NCBI GenBank assembly: GCA_964441755.1
Contig: CAYTVG010000012.1
Location: 1-64,000 of the forward strand
Length of the DNA stretch: 64,000 nt
Direction of reading: 5' to 3'
Origin: JAUMBM01 sp964441755
Lineage (GTDB): Bacteria > Bacteroidota > Bacteroidia > Chitinophagales > Saprospiraceae
This document shows positions 51,049-60,048 of the stretch, in pieces. The first letter of the stretch is position 1; every line of letters begins with the position of its first letter. The position numbers and the translations under genes are program-made. Under the pieces are notes generated by a model that had not been told where the DNA came from, made no database searches, and saw nothing but the letters and a program-made list of their open reading frames with translations.

Positions 51049-53130
51049 GTAACGGCGGCTAAACCACTCCACAGACAACAGCAGCAGAATGAGGAAAAAG
51101 ATCCACTTCAGGTGAATAACAGAGCGGGTCGTGATGGTCGAATAAATAATGGGCTTGAGGGTGCTTTCCTTGGCCAGCCAGTCGGGTAGCTGCCCGAGCT
51201 GCTCAACCGACAATCGCCGGCCTCCGTAGTTTTCGCTCAGCAATTGCAGCATGCTATGGTCGGCTGTGGTTATAAATTGTTCAAGTTGAACAGGTTGTAC
51301 GCTGAACTGTCCTTCGAAATCCAGCTTTTCGGCGCCCGTATTCACGCTTGCACGAAAACGATAACTACCCACAGGCAGGATGCCCGCCGAAAGGGCATAA
51401 GCGCGCCCGGAGCGATTGAAAGTAAAGTTGTATTCTTTGCCGTCGCCCAGGTGCGTAACAATCAAATTGGCGTCGGGACTGTTGATGAGCTCGTAACTTT
51501 GGTTGTACAGCTCCGCATCGAAGGTGACAGCCTCCGTCTCATCAAAGAGATTTTTGGGCAGGAGCACGCGAAAGCGGCGCTTGTCGTCTTTGACGCTCAG
51601 GTATTGGACCGTCTTACCAATCAACTGATCGAGTCTGCTGTGATTTTCGCTGTCGAGAAAATCAAAAAGCCGCCACTGCCAGATACCTGTAGCCGTCAGC
51701 ACAGCCGTACGCACTCCCTGTTGTTCGCCAAAAACAAGTAAAGGATAGCGCGTATCCACTTTGCCAATGCGCTGGTAGAGCAAGGTGGATGTATTCGCTC
51801 CGGCAGTGTACTCTCCAAAAGGAGCGTACAGAGGGGGCAGGTTGGGTAAAAACCGCCTGAGCGGCTCATCCAGCGTAAAAAGAGAAAAATCGGGGGCTAC
51901 CGTAGCTTGTGTCTCGTTGACAGACTGGTTGCGTGCCATGACAGACAGCATGGACTGCGCCTGGTTGAAGCGCGGCAGTTGCGTCTGCTCGCCCAGAATG
52001 AACCAAACGGGCTTGCGCTGTAAAATGAGCTGCTTACTAAGGTTGCTAATATCATGGCGGAGACTGGGGAGCTGGTGCAGAATGATCAGGTCGAAAGCTT
52101 TGATATCTCCCGTGAAATTGTCGGCATAGGCGATGGTCACTTCGTTGTTGAGGCCTTCTGACAGACTCTGTCGGATGGCTGAAATGTCGGGATGCGGAGC
52201 GTTGGCCAGCAAAAGAATCTTTTGCCGGGCATCAAGCACTTCTACAAAAATTTCCCGGCTGTTGTTGGCCAAGGTTGCCTCACCCGCCAGACTGCTGACC
52301 GATATGCGGTAGCGCTGTACGCCCGCTTTGTCAGCATCAAACAGCAGCTCCCGGGTGCTAAAGTAGTCGTTTTTGTCGATAGCAATGGTTTCTCGCGTAA
52401 GTTCGCGGCTGCTCTTACCGTCAATTTTGCTGACCGTCAGCACGGTGCTGCTACCGGCTGCCCGCAGAGCAGACAAGTCTGCCTGTATGCTGAACTTATC
52501 TCCCAGATACACCAGCCGGTTGTGAAATACGCGCGAAAGATTGAGGTCTTTCTTGCGGGTGGTGTCACCCAGGGCAACGGTGAAAAGGGGCGCATTAAGC
52601 TTGATGTCGGCGTATACAGGATTAGCGCCCTGGTTATAGATGCCGTCACTTGCCAGAATGACAGCCCCCAGATTCTGGTTGCTGTACAAATCATATACAT
52701 GCTGCAGCGCTTCCGTAATGTTGGTTTTCCGGTCGCCAAACGCAACTTCTGCTGTCGGTTCTATCTTCTCACCAAAGCGCAGGTTCTGCACTTCATACTG
52801 CTCAGCAAGCTGCTCCCGGAGAGCTGCCCAGGCGGCCTGAAAGGCGGCCGTGTCCTTCATACCCATGGCCACAGACTGTGAGGCATCCTGCGCCATGACA
52901 ACCACCGGCTTACGGCGCTCTGTCTGTTCACTGCGAAGCAGGGGCGACAGCAGCAGCAGGCAAAGCAGGCTCGTGCTGACAAATCGCAGCAGCCCCAAAG
53001 CACCGGGCAGCCAGGGGTGCTTTTCCTTAAAACGCGTATCCCTGAAATACAGAAGCAGCGCATATCCCAATCCTGCCAGCAGACACAGCAACACATACCA
53101 CGATGGATATGCAAAACTCAAGCCCTCCAT
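51034..53130 (-). CDS. Membrane-anchored VWA-like protein (BatA-like architecture)
   Basis: The 698-residue protein has two N-terminal membrane helices (WYVLLCLLAGLGYALLLYF, LGLLRFVSTSLLCLLLLSPLL), a VWA-like domain with a DASQS MIDAS (residues ~80-260), a GATase-like middle region, and a C-terminal helix (IHLKWIFFLILLLLSVEWF). The outline is that of BatA-like and uncharacterised Bacteroidota VWA proteins. No MoxR or other Bat genes adjoin it. The function is unknown. Its final 15 nt lie in repeat copy 2. Confidence 0.82.
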   Translation of the reverse strand: MEGLSFAYPSWYVLLCLLAGLGYALLLYFRDTRFKEKHPWLPGALGLLRFVSTSLLCLLLLSPLLRSEQTERRKPVVVMAQDASQSVAMGMKDTAAFQAAWAALREQLAEQYEVQNLRFGEKIEPTAEVAFGDRKTNITEALQHVYDLYSNQNLGAVILASDGIYNQGANPVYADIKLNAPLFTVALGDTTRKKDLNLSRVFHNRLVYLGDKFSIQADLSALRAAGSSTVLTVSKIDGKSSRELTRETIAIDKNDYFSTRELLFDADKAGVQRYRISVSSLAGEATLANNSREIFVEVLDARQKILLLANAPHPDISAIRQSLSEGLNNEVTIAYADNFTGDIKAFDLIILHQLPSLRHDISNLSKQLILQRKPVWFILGEQTQLPRFNQAQSMLSVMARNQSVNETQATVAPDFSLFTLDEPLRRFLPNLPPLYAPFGEYTAGANTSTLLYQRIGKVDTRYPLLVFGEQQGVRTAVLTATGIWQWRLFDFLDSENHSRLDQLIGKTVQYLSVKDDKRRFRVLLPKNLFDETEAVTFDAELYNQSYELINSPDANLIVTHLGDGKEYNFTFNRSGRAYALSAGILPVGSYRFRASVNTGAEKLDFEGQFSVQPVQLEQFITTADHSMLQLLSENYGGRRLSVEQLGQLPDWLAKESTLKPIIYSTITTRSVIHLKWIFFLILLLLSVEWFSRRYFGAY

Positions 53131-53170
53131 AATGAATATTTCATTAGTTGTTGCACCAGAAAGCCGTCAA

Positions 53171-53848
53171 TCAGCTTACAGAAAGCCGCTTAGTGGCTTT
53201 CCCCAGCAGCTGACGAAGTAGTCGCAGATCTTTTTCTGCTGACGGCCTCTCTTCTCCAAGGTGATTAATGTAGATGAATAAAACAAATGATTCGCCAAGT
53301 CGACACTTCAACGAGCGCAGAACAGGTGACCAGATACACTGATCTCCGGGACCTTCAACCGCCTGATATTTGTATACGCCTGCGGGGGAGTCAATGGGCT
53401 CTGCCCATTCTCCCTCTTCAATCAGCTTGCCAAAGTAGCTGGAATAACGGTTGCTCACCTGTTGGCCGTATTCGTTGAATTCGACGCGGAGGGAGATGGC
53501 CTCATTACCGTCGTTCCATGACCACACACAAGTGCTTTTGTTGGGTTGGTGAAACAGCCGGTAAGCCTGCACATCTCCGGGCGTTAATTGCAGCAATGCT
53601 TCGAGCTCTGTGGCTTCTATCAGCGTACAGGCATCGGTCAGTACTTCTTGTAAGCCGGCTGCTGATTTGAGGAGAGCAGCCACCTCATCGGGCGAGGCCT
53701 GCTCATAGGTCTCGGCAATGGCTTGTTCGACCTGTATATCGTCAGCGGGCGCTGATGTTGTGCTCCCGGGCTCGCTACTGTCTGCGCGACAACTACTGAG
53801 ACCGAGGGCTGAAAAGATAACAGTGGTGATCAAAAGATATTTGTACAT
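53171..53848 (-). CDS. Lipoprotein of unknown function
   Basis: The 225-residue lipoprotein has lipobox ALGLSSC (Cys20). A short Ser/Thr/Pro linker follows, then a domain with four conserved-looking cysteines (TDACTLIE, STCVWSW, QCIWSP, SLKCRLG), possibly two disulphides, and LFHQPNKSTCVWSW resembling periplasmic binding or inhibitor-like folds. I do not recognise a family. It is 40 nt upstream of the VWA gene and probably in the same transcript. Confidence 0.7.
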   Translation of the reverse strand: MYKYLLITTVIFSALGLSSCRADSSEPGSTTSAPADDIQVEQAIAETYEQASPDEVAALLKSAAGLQEVLTDACTLIEATELEALLQLTPGDVQAYRLFHQPNKSTCVWSWNDGNEAISLRVEFNEYGQQVSNRYSSYFGKLIEEGEWAEPIDSPAGVYKYQAVEGPGDQCIWSPVLRSLKCRLGESFVLFIYINHLGEERPSAEKDLRLLRQLLGKATKRLSVS

Positions 53849-54028
53849 TGCAATACAATTAGTGAGCAGTTGCTGGGTTTTGTCAGGGTTTGCTGATACG
53901 GTCGCAACTCATCTGCCCGGGAAGCCTGGTTGCAAGTCCGGTTGGCTGAGCCTTACAACTGTTGCTGCCTGGCATCCTGGCCGGCCGCTTATCCACGGAG
54001 CAATAAAAGGGTAAACAACCATACGAAA

Positions 54029-54036
54029 CAAAGGTA
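54029..54036 (-). promoter_or_regulatory. Possible -7 element (TACCTTTG) in the 53849-54286 gap
   Basis: An exact TAnnTTTG match on the minus strand, but 181 nt from the lipoprotein start and with no TTG at the right spacing. The remainder of the 438-nt gap between divergent genes shows nothing I can support. A frame open from 54110 into the next gene is probably not translated. Confidence 0.3.
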
Positions 54037-54286
54037 AACTTTTTGGCTGAACTTTACCGCTTCTGCCGTCGTTATTGATGTTGCAGCTGTTGCTTACTGT
54101 ATAAGCAGCATGAAGGTTTGCTTTGTCAGCTTTTCCCCAAAGGCTACACTGCCAAAACACATGCGTCCGTACCATAGTTCAGTTATCGGCCGGTTTCACG
54201 AATATTCCGTTATTTTGCACCGCCGGCCTCACTGTGGCGTGGCTGGCGCAAAAACGAACCAACACAATCAAACACAATACCAGCAA

Positions 54287-55585
54287 ATGTTTAAGTGGAT
54301 CGTATCAGTAGCTTTTGCGCTCGCTTTTTTTATCAACAGCCTGCAGGCTGCCTACATCCTTATTCCTATGGAAGCAGAAAAGCAGCGCAATCACCTGAAA
54401 GCATACGGAATCACCTATTGGGTGCTCAACCAGGGCATTGAGGCGTGGTGGCTGCTCAACTACAGGGGGGGTAGCTTCGCTTTTCAGCATACGCCGGCCT
54501 TCGAACGGGAGTGCCGGACGCGGGATGTGACCTTTGAGGTGCTGCCGGACGCTCAATTTAACAGAATTCTGGCTGAAATAGAGAATCCGGAAGTCAACAT
54601 GGACGCGCTAAAACTCGAAAAGCCGCCCAAAATAGCCGTTTATACACCGGATGTGAATTTTGGCCCGGGCGTAGCTGCCGGGCAACGCATCCAGCCTTGG
54701 GATGATGCTGTTACCCTGGCACTTACCTATGCCGAAATCCCCTACGATGTGGTCTACGATACCGAGGTGCTGCAGGATAAACTCGCGCTCTACGACTGGC
54801 TGCATTTGCACCATGAAGACTTTACCGGCCAATACGGGCGCTTCTACCGGGGCTATAACAATCAGCCCTGGTACAGGGAGATGGTCAACTACCAGGAGGG
54901 ACTTGCCCGACGCAATGGGTTCGAAAAAGTATCCCAGCTAAAACTTGCTGTGGCCAAAAAAATTCGGGCTTTCGTCGCGGGGGGAGGGTTTATGTTTGCG
55001 ATGTGTTCGGCAACGGATTCGTATGATATCGCTCTTTCGGCAGAAGGCCACGACATCTGCGCGCCTATGTACGATGGCGACCCCGTAGAGCCCAATGTCG
55101 ATGCCAAACTGGACTTTAGCCGCACCTTCGCTTTCAAAAATTTTCAGCTGACCCGTGATCCGCTGGAGTACGAGTTTTCTACCATCGACCACAATGAAGG
55201 GCGTACGATTCAGCCTGAACAGGACTATTTTACGCTTTTCGATTTTTCGGCCAAATGGGATCCCGTACCTACGATGCTCACACAGAATCACACGCGCACA
55301 GTGAAGGGCTTTATGGGGCAGACAACGGCTTTTCGCAATGATTATATAAAGCCTGAAGTACTTATCCTCGGGGAGTCCAAGCCGGCAGGGGAGGCGCGTT
55401 ATATTCACGGTACTTTCGAGAAAGGATTCTGGACCTTCTATGGCGGTCATGATCCGGAAGACTATCGCCACTATGTCAATGATCCGGAGACGGATCTAAA
55501 TCTGCATCCTAATAGTCCCGGGTATCGGCTGATACTCAATAATATCCTTTTTCCTGCAGCGCGTAAAAAGCAGCGCAAAACATAG
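54287..55585 (+). CDS. Conserved Bacteroidota protein usually labelled asparagine synthetase B
   Basis: The 432-residue protein has a signal peptide (IVSVAFALAFFINSLQA). Highly conserved stretches are AYILIPMEAEKQRNHLKAYG, YDWLHLHHEDFTGQYGRF, FVAGGGFMFAMCSATDSYD and YGGHDPEDY. No glutaminase N-terminal Cys, PPase loop or AsnB synthetase domain is visible, so the common name is probably wrong. FMFAMCSATD resembles the nucleophile elbow of class-I GATase-like folds, which is inference. The ATG at 54287 fits the signal peptide. A 42-nt palindrome overlaps its stop. Confidence 0.8.
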   Translation: MFKWIVSVAFALAFFINSLQAAYILIPMEAEKQRNHLKAYGITYWVLNQGIEAWWLLNYRGGSFAFQHTPAFERECRTRDVTFEVLPDAQFNRILAEIENPEVNMDALKLEKPPKIAVYTPDVNFGPGVAAGQRIQPWDDAVTLALTYAEIPYDVVYDTEVLQDKLALYDWLHLHHEDFTGQYGRFYRGYNNQPWYREMVNYQEGLARRNGFEKVSQLKLAVAKKIRAFVAGGGFMFAMCSATDSYDIALSAEGHDICAPMYDGDPVEPNVDAKLDFSRTFAFKNFQLTRDPLEYEFSTIDHNEGRTIQPEQDYFTLFDFSAKWDPVPTMLTQNHTRTVKGFMGQTTAFRNDYIKPEVLILGESKPAGEARYIHGTFEKGFWTFYGGHDPEDYRHYVNDPETDLNLHPNSPGYRLILNNILFPAARKKQRKT

Positions 55586-55625
55586 GCAGTTCTTTGGGTG
55601 GCAGCTGCCGCCCAAAGAACTGCCT
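55584..55625. repeat. 42-nt palindrome at the stop of the preceding gene
   Basis: Two 21-nt arms (55584-55604 and 55605-55625) are complementary except for one G-U pair, centred on GGCAGCTGCC. It has no T-tract but is a plausible 3' stabiliser or transcript end. It belongs to the GGCGG-type palindromes. Confidence 0.65.
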
Positions 55626-55676
55626 GTATGCTTACAATAGTGAACTGAATAGCTTTTTTCTATAAATAATATAACC

Positions 55677-56801
55677 ATGCGCTATCTGCTCGCTTTATTG
55701 TTGCTGGCCCTGGGTTTTTTCATGGGGAGTTACTGGAAACAACTCCAGTCAGAACGCAGGACGGAAGACAATCCTTCGGTACTCGTTAACCAGTCCAGGC
55801 CGGTTGATCCCCCGGCGCTGGCAGATGATGCTGCGTCCAACGGGGCACTTACAGCTGTTGAGAGTCATACCATCAGGCTCTTTGAGGCGGCTGCGCCTTC
55901 CGTTTGCTATATCACTACTACGCAACTGCGCCGAAATTACTTCAGCCGCAATGTGACGGAGATTCCCAGTGGTACGGGCTCCGGCTTTGTATGGGACAGG
56001 AACGGCCACATTGTGACTAATTTTCACGTCATACAAAGTGCTAACCGCTTGCAGGTCACACTGGCAGATCGCACTACCTGGCCGGCAACGCTGGTGGGCT
56101 ATGCTGCTGAAAAAGATCTGGCTGTGCTGAAAATTGAGGCGCCCCGGGAGAAGCTTTTCCCTATTCAGGTGGGTACGTCGGAGACCTTACGTGTAGGGCA
56201 GTCGGTCTACGCCATTGGCAATCCCTTTGGTCTCGACCAGACACTCACCACCGGGGTGGTAAGTGCGCTGGGGCGCGAAATACAGTCTGTTGCCGGTATC
56301 CCCATCCGCGATGTGGTACAGACCGATGCAGCGATCAATCCCGGCAACTCCGGCGGGCCACTGCTGGATTCCTCCGGCCGCCTCATCGGTGTCAATACTG
56401 CCATATACAGCCCTTCCGGAGCTTCGGCAGGTATCGGGTTTTCTATCCCTGTAGATGCCGTGCGCTGGGTGGTGCCGGAACTGATACGCTACGGGCGAAT
56501 CAAACGGCCCTCTATGGGGGTTGAGGTCCGCAGTGTGCGCAGCATCGAAGGGGTAGTTGTATACGCTGTAACGGAAGGAGGGGCAGCAGAAAGGGCCGGC
56601 ATACGGCCTCTGTATCTGGATCGGTACGGTAATGTACAGCTTGGGGATGTTATTGTGGCCATCAACGGCCAGACAATCAGCGCTTATTCTGATTTGTTCC
56701 TCGAACTGGAAAAGTACAGCCCCGGAGAGCGTATTATCGTCACCGTAATACGGGATAATGAGCGCATCAACATTCCGTTGGCGCTGGATGCAGCCAACTG
56801 A
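55677..56801 (+). CDS. S1C family trypsin-like serine protease (DegP/HtrA-like)
   Basis: The 374-residue protease has an N-terminal signal anchor (LLALLLLALGFFMGSYW), a catalytic triad His in TNFHVI, Asp in EKDLAVLKI and Ser in INPGNSGGPLL, and one PDZ domain at about 275-370 (PSMGVEV, GVVVYAVTEGGAAERAG). HtrA proteases degrade misfolded envelope proteins. It is followed by two hairpins and converges on the universal stress protein gene. Confidence 0.95.
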   Translation: MRYLLALLLLALGFFMGSYWKQLQSERRTEDNPSVLVNQSRPVDPPALADDAASNGALTAVESHTIRLFEAAAPSVCYITTTQLRRNYFSRNVTEIPSGTGSGFVWDRNGHIVTNFHVIQSANRLQVTLADRTTWPATLVGYAAEKDLAVLKIEAPREKLFPIQVGTSETLRVGQSVYAIGNPFGLDQTLTTGVVSALGREIQSVAGIPIRDVVQTDAAINPGNSGGPLLDSSGRLIGVNTAIYSPSGASAGIGFSIPVDAVRWVVPELIRYGRIKRPSMGVEVRSVRSIEGVVVYAVTEGGAAERAGIRPLYLDRYGNVQLGDVIVAINGQTISAYSDLFLELEKYSPGERIIVTVIRDNERINIPLALDAAN

Positions 56802-56824
56802 GAACCCTCTGAGGAATTTTTGGG

Positions 56825-56838
56825 GCGGCTCCCGCCGC
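56825..56838. repeat. Hairpin GCGGC-TCCC-GCCGC
   Basis: Short stem bounded by TTTTTGGG on the left and AAAAAAA on the right, 24 nt after the protease stop. It is of the same type as the array units. Together with 56853-56897 it forms a double hairpin between convergent genes. Confidence 0.5.
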
Positions 56839-56852
56839 AAAAAAATCATGCT

Positions 56853-56897
56853 GGTGTAAGGTATTTCGCCGCAGAAGGCGGCGAAATACCTTACACC
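56853..56897. terminator. 20-bp hairpin between the protease and USP genes
   Basis: A perfect 20-bp stem (56853-56872 and 56878-56897; arm GGTGTAAGGTATTTCGCCGC) with loop AGAAG. It lies 6 nt before the USP stop and 51 nt after the protease stop. The arm has the TTTCGCCGC motif seen in the repeat copies and the pyrE leader. Confidence 0.75.
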
Positions 56898-56903
56898 AAA
56901 AGC

Positions 56904-57755
56904 TTACTTCAGCATGCCTTCCGGGAAAGAAAGGATAGGCGTATCAGCGTGATACGACATCGCTTTTGTTTTGCTGTAGTGCAGCAGCTCCTGCCAGAAG
57001 TTGCGCTTGTGTGCTACCATGGCAATCCAGTCAATCTGGTTGTTTTGCAGAAAAGCAGTCATGGTAGGCAGATAGTCCAGCCCTTCCAGTACATGAAAGA
57101 ATATCCCGGGCTGTGAAGCATACTTGTCGCGCAGCTGCTGCATGCGATGGGCTACAGATTCAGTATGACCCAGATCTACATGCAGGCAGTGGATCTCAGC
57201 ATGGAAAATAGCACCAATTTCGAGCAACTTGTCCAAGGCCCGCTCATCTTCGCTGTTGAGCGCAGTACTGAGCGCAATACGGTCAACTTTTCCGTCAAAA
57301 CTGGCATCCTCCGGTACTGCAAGCACAGGGCAGGCTGCATTCTCAAGAACCTCACCGGCAACACTGCCCAGAAAAATCTCTTTAAGTCCGCGGGCACCCG
57401 TAGTACCCATGACAATTAAATCTGCCTGCTCTTCCTGTGCTATGCGCAGTATGGTCGGTATGGTCTCACCCTCTTCCATGCGGTGAGATACCTCTACATG
57501 TGACATGTTGCTGTCATCAGCTATTTTCATCAACTGCGGGATGTTGCCCTTGTATTCACCGAACTCGAGGATGTCAAATTCCTTGTAGAATTCTTCCAGC
57601 ATACGGGGGATGTGTGTGGCGCCGCGAATTTCAGGCTTCTGAAACGCATGCAGGGTGACGACGCGGGCATGCAGTCGATCAGCCAAATGCAGCGCGTATA
57701 CATAGGCCTTGTTGGCTGCATCCGACAAATCCGTTGGAAATAGTATTGTTTTCAT
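56904..57755 (-). CDS. Universal stress protein with two USP domains
   Basis: The 283-residue protein has two tandem USP (UspA-like) domains: ILFPTDLSDAANKAYVYAL starts the first, and its ATP-type motif is GTTGARGLKEIFLGSVAGEVL near residue 130. The second, less regular domain runs from ~150 (VDRIALSTALNSEDERAL) to the end. USPs help survival in stress and starvation. ATG 57755 was chosen; the 45 upstream codons lie in the promoter region. It is divergent from glgE. Confidence 0.93.
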   Translation of the reverse strand: MKTILFPTDLSDAANKAYVYALHLADRLHARVVTLHAFQKPEIRGATHIPRMLEEFYKEFDILEFGEYKGNIPQLMKIADDSNMSHVEVSHRMEEGETIPTILRIAQEEQADLIVMGTTGARGLKEIFLGSVAGEVLENAACPVLAVPEDASFDGKVDRIALSTALNSEDERALDKLLEIGAIFHAEIHCLHVDLGHTESVAHRMQQLRDKYASQPGIFFHVLEGLDYLPTMTAFLQNNQIDWIAMVAHKRNFWQELLHYSKTKAMSYHADTPILSFPEGMLK

Positions 57756-57908
57756 AATAATCACTTGAAAAGTATGGTTGTGCGAAAGTACAATCAAAGA
57801 TTCGTGACGGTCGGTATACAATCGTAAAAATAATAAAAAAATAACAATAATGGACGTGCTGCGGTAAATTGAACGGCCATATTCCCGCACGAGGCAAAAT
57901 TTTTGCTT

Positions 57909-57916
57909 TACTTTTG
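57909..57916 (+). promoter_or_regulatory. Bacteroidota -7 element (TACTTTTG) for glgE
   Basis: Exact TAnnTTTG match, about 85 nt before the ATG at 58001. It lies downstream of the earliest open start at 57869, which supports the shorter start. No TTG at 19-21 nt upstream was found. Confidence 0.45.
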
Positions 57917-58000
57917 GTGCATTATTGTTTCTTGTTCCTCATGTGCAGGCTCCGCCTGCAGAGGGGCTTGTGTTTCGGTACTCGTAAACCTTGTTTTGCC

Positions 58001-59965
58001 ATGAAAAACCGCGTTATCATTGCAAATGTCCAGCCCGAAATTGATGGCGGGCGGTATTTTATCAAAAGAGTAGCGGGGGAGAGTGTGCACGTCAGCGCCG
58101 ATGTGCTGGCCGACGGCCATGACGCCCTCAGGGCTTCTCTCTTGTTTCGACACGAACACGCAACCGCCTGGGAGGAGGTTCCTATGGCCTCACTTGAAAA
58201 TGATGTCTGGGAGGCTTCCTTCACAGTCAGGGATACAGGTTTTTATACGTATACGATACACGCCTGGATCGATCATCTGCTCAATTGGCATCAGGGCTTT
58301 TTGAAAAAATATGCCGACGGACAGTTGATGGATGTAGAGCTGCGCCTGGGGGCTCAGTGGCTCGAGCGTACGGCTGCGCTGTATGCCGGGGATAAAGCAA
58401 CCCTGCTGCTTCATTATGCTGACTTGCTTGGCAATCCGGATAAGCAGCAACAGGCAACAGAGGCGGTGCTCAGCAGTGATTTCGCAGCGCTTGTAAGCAA
58501 GTTTCCGGCAAAATTGATCGTCACTGAGTATACGCGCGAACTGCGTGTCAGGGTGGGCCGGGAACGCGAACTGTTCAGCAGCTGGTACGAGGTTTTTCCG
58601 CGTTCATGTTCACCCGATCCGGGCAGGCCGGGGACACTCAGGGATGTCGAACAGTTGCTGCCGCGGGTACACGCACTGGGCTTCGATGTGCTTTACCTGC
58701 CGCCCGTACATCCGGTGGGGAAAAAAAATCGCAAAGGGCGCAACAATTCCGTGACGGCGCTGCCACACGAGCCTGGCTCGCCTTGGGCCATCGGTAATGA
58801 TGAGGGGGGACATAAGGCCATAAATCCGGAACTCGGCACACTCGAGGATTATCGAAGTCTTATCAGCAAAGCTGCCGGGTATGGTATAGAGATTGCGCTG
58901 GATCTGGCGTTTCAGTGTGCACCCGATCATCCTTATATACAGGAGCACCCTGCGTGGTTTGTCTGGCGACCGGATGGCACCATCGCCTATGCAGAAAATC
59001 CGCCCAAGAAGTACCAGGATATCGTACCCATCAATTTTGAGACGGATGACTGGGAGGCACTCTGGGAAGAGCTTCGCAGTGTTATCTTGTTTTGGTGCGA
59101 ACAGGGGGTGCGCATTTTCCGGGTCGACAATCCGCACACCAAAGCATTTCATTTTTGGGATTGGGCCATTAACTCGGTGCAACAGCAATATCCTGATACA
59201 ATTTTCCTCAGCGAGGCTTTTACCCGGCCTAAAGTGATGGCGCAGCTGGCTAAAGGGGGCTTTACGCAGTCGTATACTTATTTTACCTGGCGCAACACCA
59301 AGGCAGATATCGAAGCGTATATGCTCGAACTAACCCGCTCACCTCTGCGCGAGTTTTTCCGCCCCAATTTTTGGCCTAATACGCCGGATATCCTGCCCTA
59401 CGAACTCATGGGGGCGGGCCAGGCAAAATTTGCTGTCCGCCTCGTGCTGGCAGCTACCTTGTCGAGCAATTATGGTATGTATGCGCCCGCCTATGAATTT
59501 ATGGAAAACACAGGCAGTAGCTCTGGCAAAGAGGAGTATGAGGATAGTGAAAAATATGTTGTCAGGCATTACGACTGGACGTATCGGACGGCCATCACCG
59601 AGCTGACAGCTTCCCTCAACCGGATTCGCCGCAGCCATCCGGCGCTGCAGTCTACCTGGAATATTCATTTTACCCGCACCGATAACGATATGCTCATGAG
59701 CTACGTAAAGCTTACGGATGATCGCTCGGATGTGATCTGGTGTGTGGTTAATCTGGATGAAAAGCATGTACAGCACGGCTATGTGGAGACACCCAAGGCG
59801 CTGCTCGGAATCCATGGTGGGGTGCGGCTCCGTATAACAGATCTGTTGACAGGCGAAGTGTATCACTGGTTCAACGACTGGAATTATGTGGAACTGCGAC
59901 CTGCTAAGCAGGCCGCACACCTTTTTGCAGTCGAATTTTTGGCAGATCCTGTGGAAAATGGCTAA
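58001..59965 (+). CDS. glgE: Alpha-1,4-glucan--maltose-1-phosphate maltosyltransferase
   Basis: The 654-residue GH13_3 enzyme has an N-terminal beta domain, a four-helix insert, then the catalytic barrel: LYLPPVHPVGKKNRKGRNN, nucleophile Asp in IFRVDNPHTKAFHFW, and acid/base Glu in IFLSEAFTRPKVM. It adds maltosyl units from maltose 1-phosphate to alpha-glucan. Its usual partners TreS, Mak and GlgB are not adjacent. The start at 58001 is supported by the TACTTTTG element and homology (MKNRVIIANVQPEIDGG). A terminator (59997-60040) follows. Confidence 0.95.
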   Translation: MKNRVIIANVQPEIDGGRYFIKRVAGESVHVSADVLADGHDALRASLLFRHEHATAWEEVPMASLENDVWEASFTVRDTGFYTYTIHAWIDHLLNWHQGFLKKYADGQLMDVELRLGAQWLERTAALYAGDKATLLLHYADLLGNPDKQQQATEAVLSSDFAALVSKFPAKLIVTEYTRELRVRVGRERELFSSWYEVFPRSCSPDPGRPGTLRDVEQLLPRVHALGFDVLYLPPVHPVGKKNRKGRNNSVTALPHEPGSPWAIGNDEGGHKAINPELGTLEDYRSLISKAAGYGIEIALDLAFQCAPDHPYIQEHPAWFVWRPDGTIAYAENPPKKYQDIVPINFETDDWEALWEELRSVILFWCEQGVRIFRVDNPHTKAFHFWDWAINSVQQQYPDTIFLSEAFTRPKVMAQLAKGGFTQSYTYFTWRNTKADIEAYMLELTRSPLREFFRPNFWPNTPDILPYELMGAGQAKFAVRLVLAATLSSNYGMYAPAYEFMENTGSSSGKEEYEDSEKYVVRHYDWTYRTAITELTASLNRIRRSHPALQSTWNIHFTRTDNDMLMSYVKLTDDRSDVIWCVVNLDEKHVQHGYVETPKALLGIHGGVRLRITDLLTGEVYHWFNDWNYVELRPAKQAAHLFAVEFLADPVENG

Positions 59966-59996
59966 ATAATGCTCATTTTTTAATAATGAATCCTGT

Positions 59997-60040
59997 GCAA
60001 AACGGCCGTTGGCGGTATCATCCGCCAACGGCCGTTTTGC
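59997..60040. terminator. Bidirectional terminator between glgE and the haloperoxidase gene
   Basis: A perfect 19-bp stem (59997-60015 with 60022-60040) and loop TATCAT, core GGCGG/CCGCC. The A/T outer arms GCAAAA/TTTTGC suit termination in both directions for two convergent genes. Confidence 0.8.
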
Positions 60041-60048
60041 TTTATGGG

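Noticed and set aside
57869..58000. 44-codon upstream extension of glgE
   Set aside because: It starts before the TACTTTTG promoter element, so it would lie outside the transcript.
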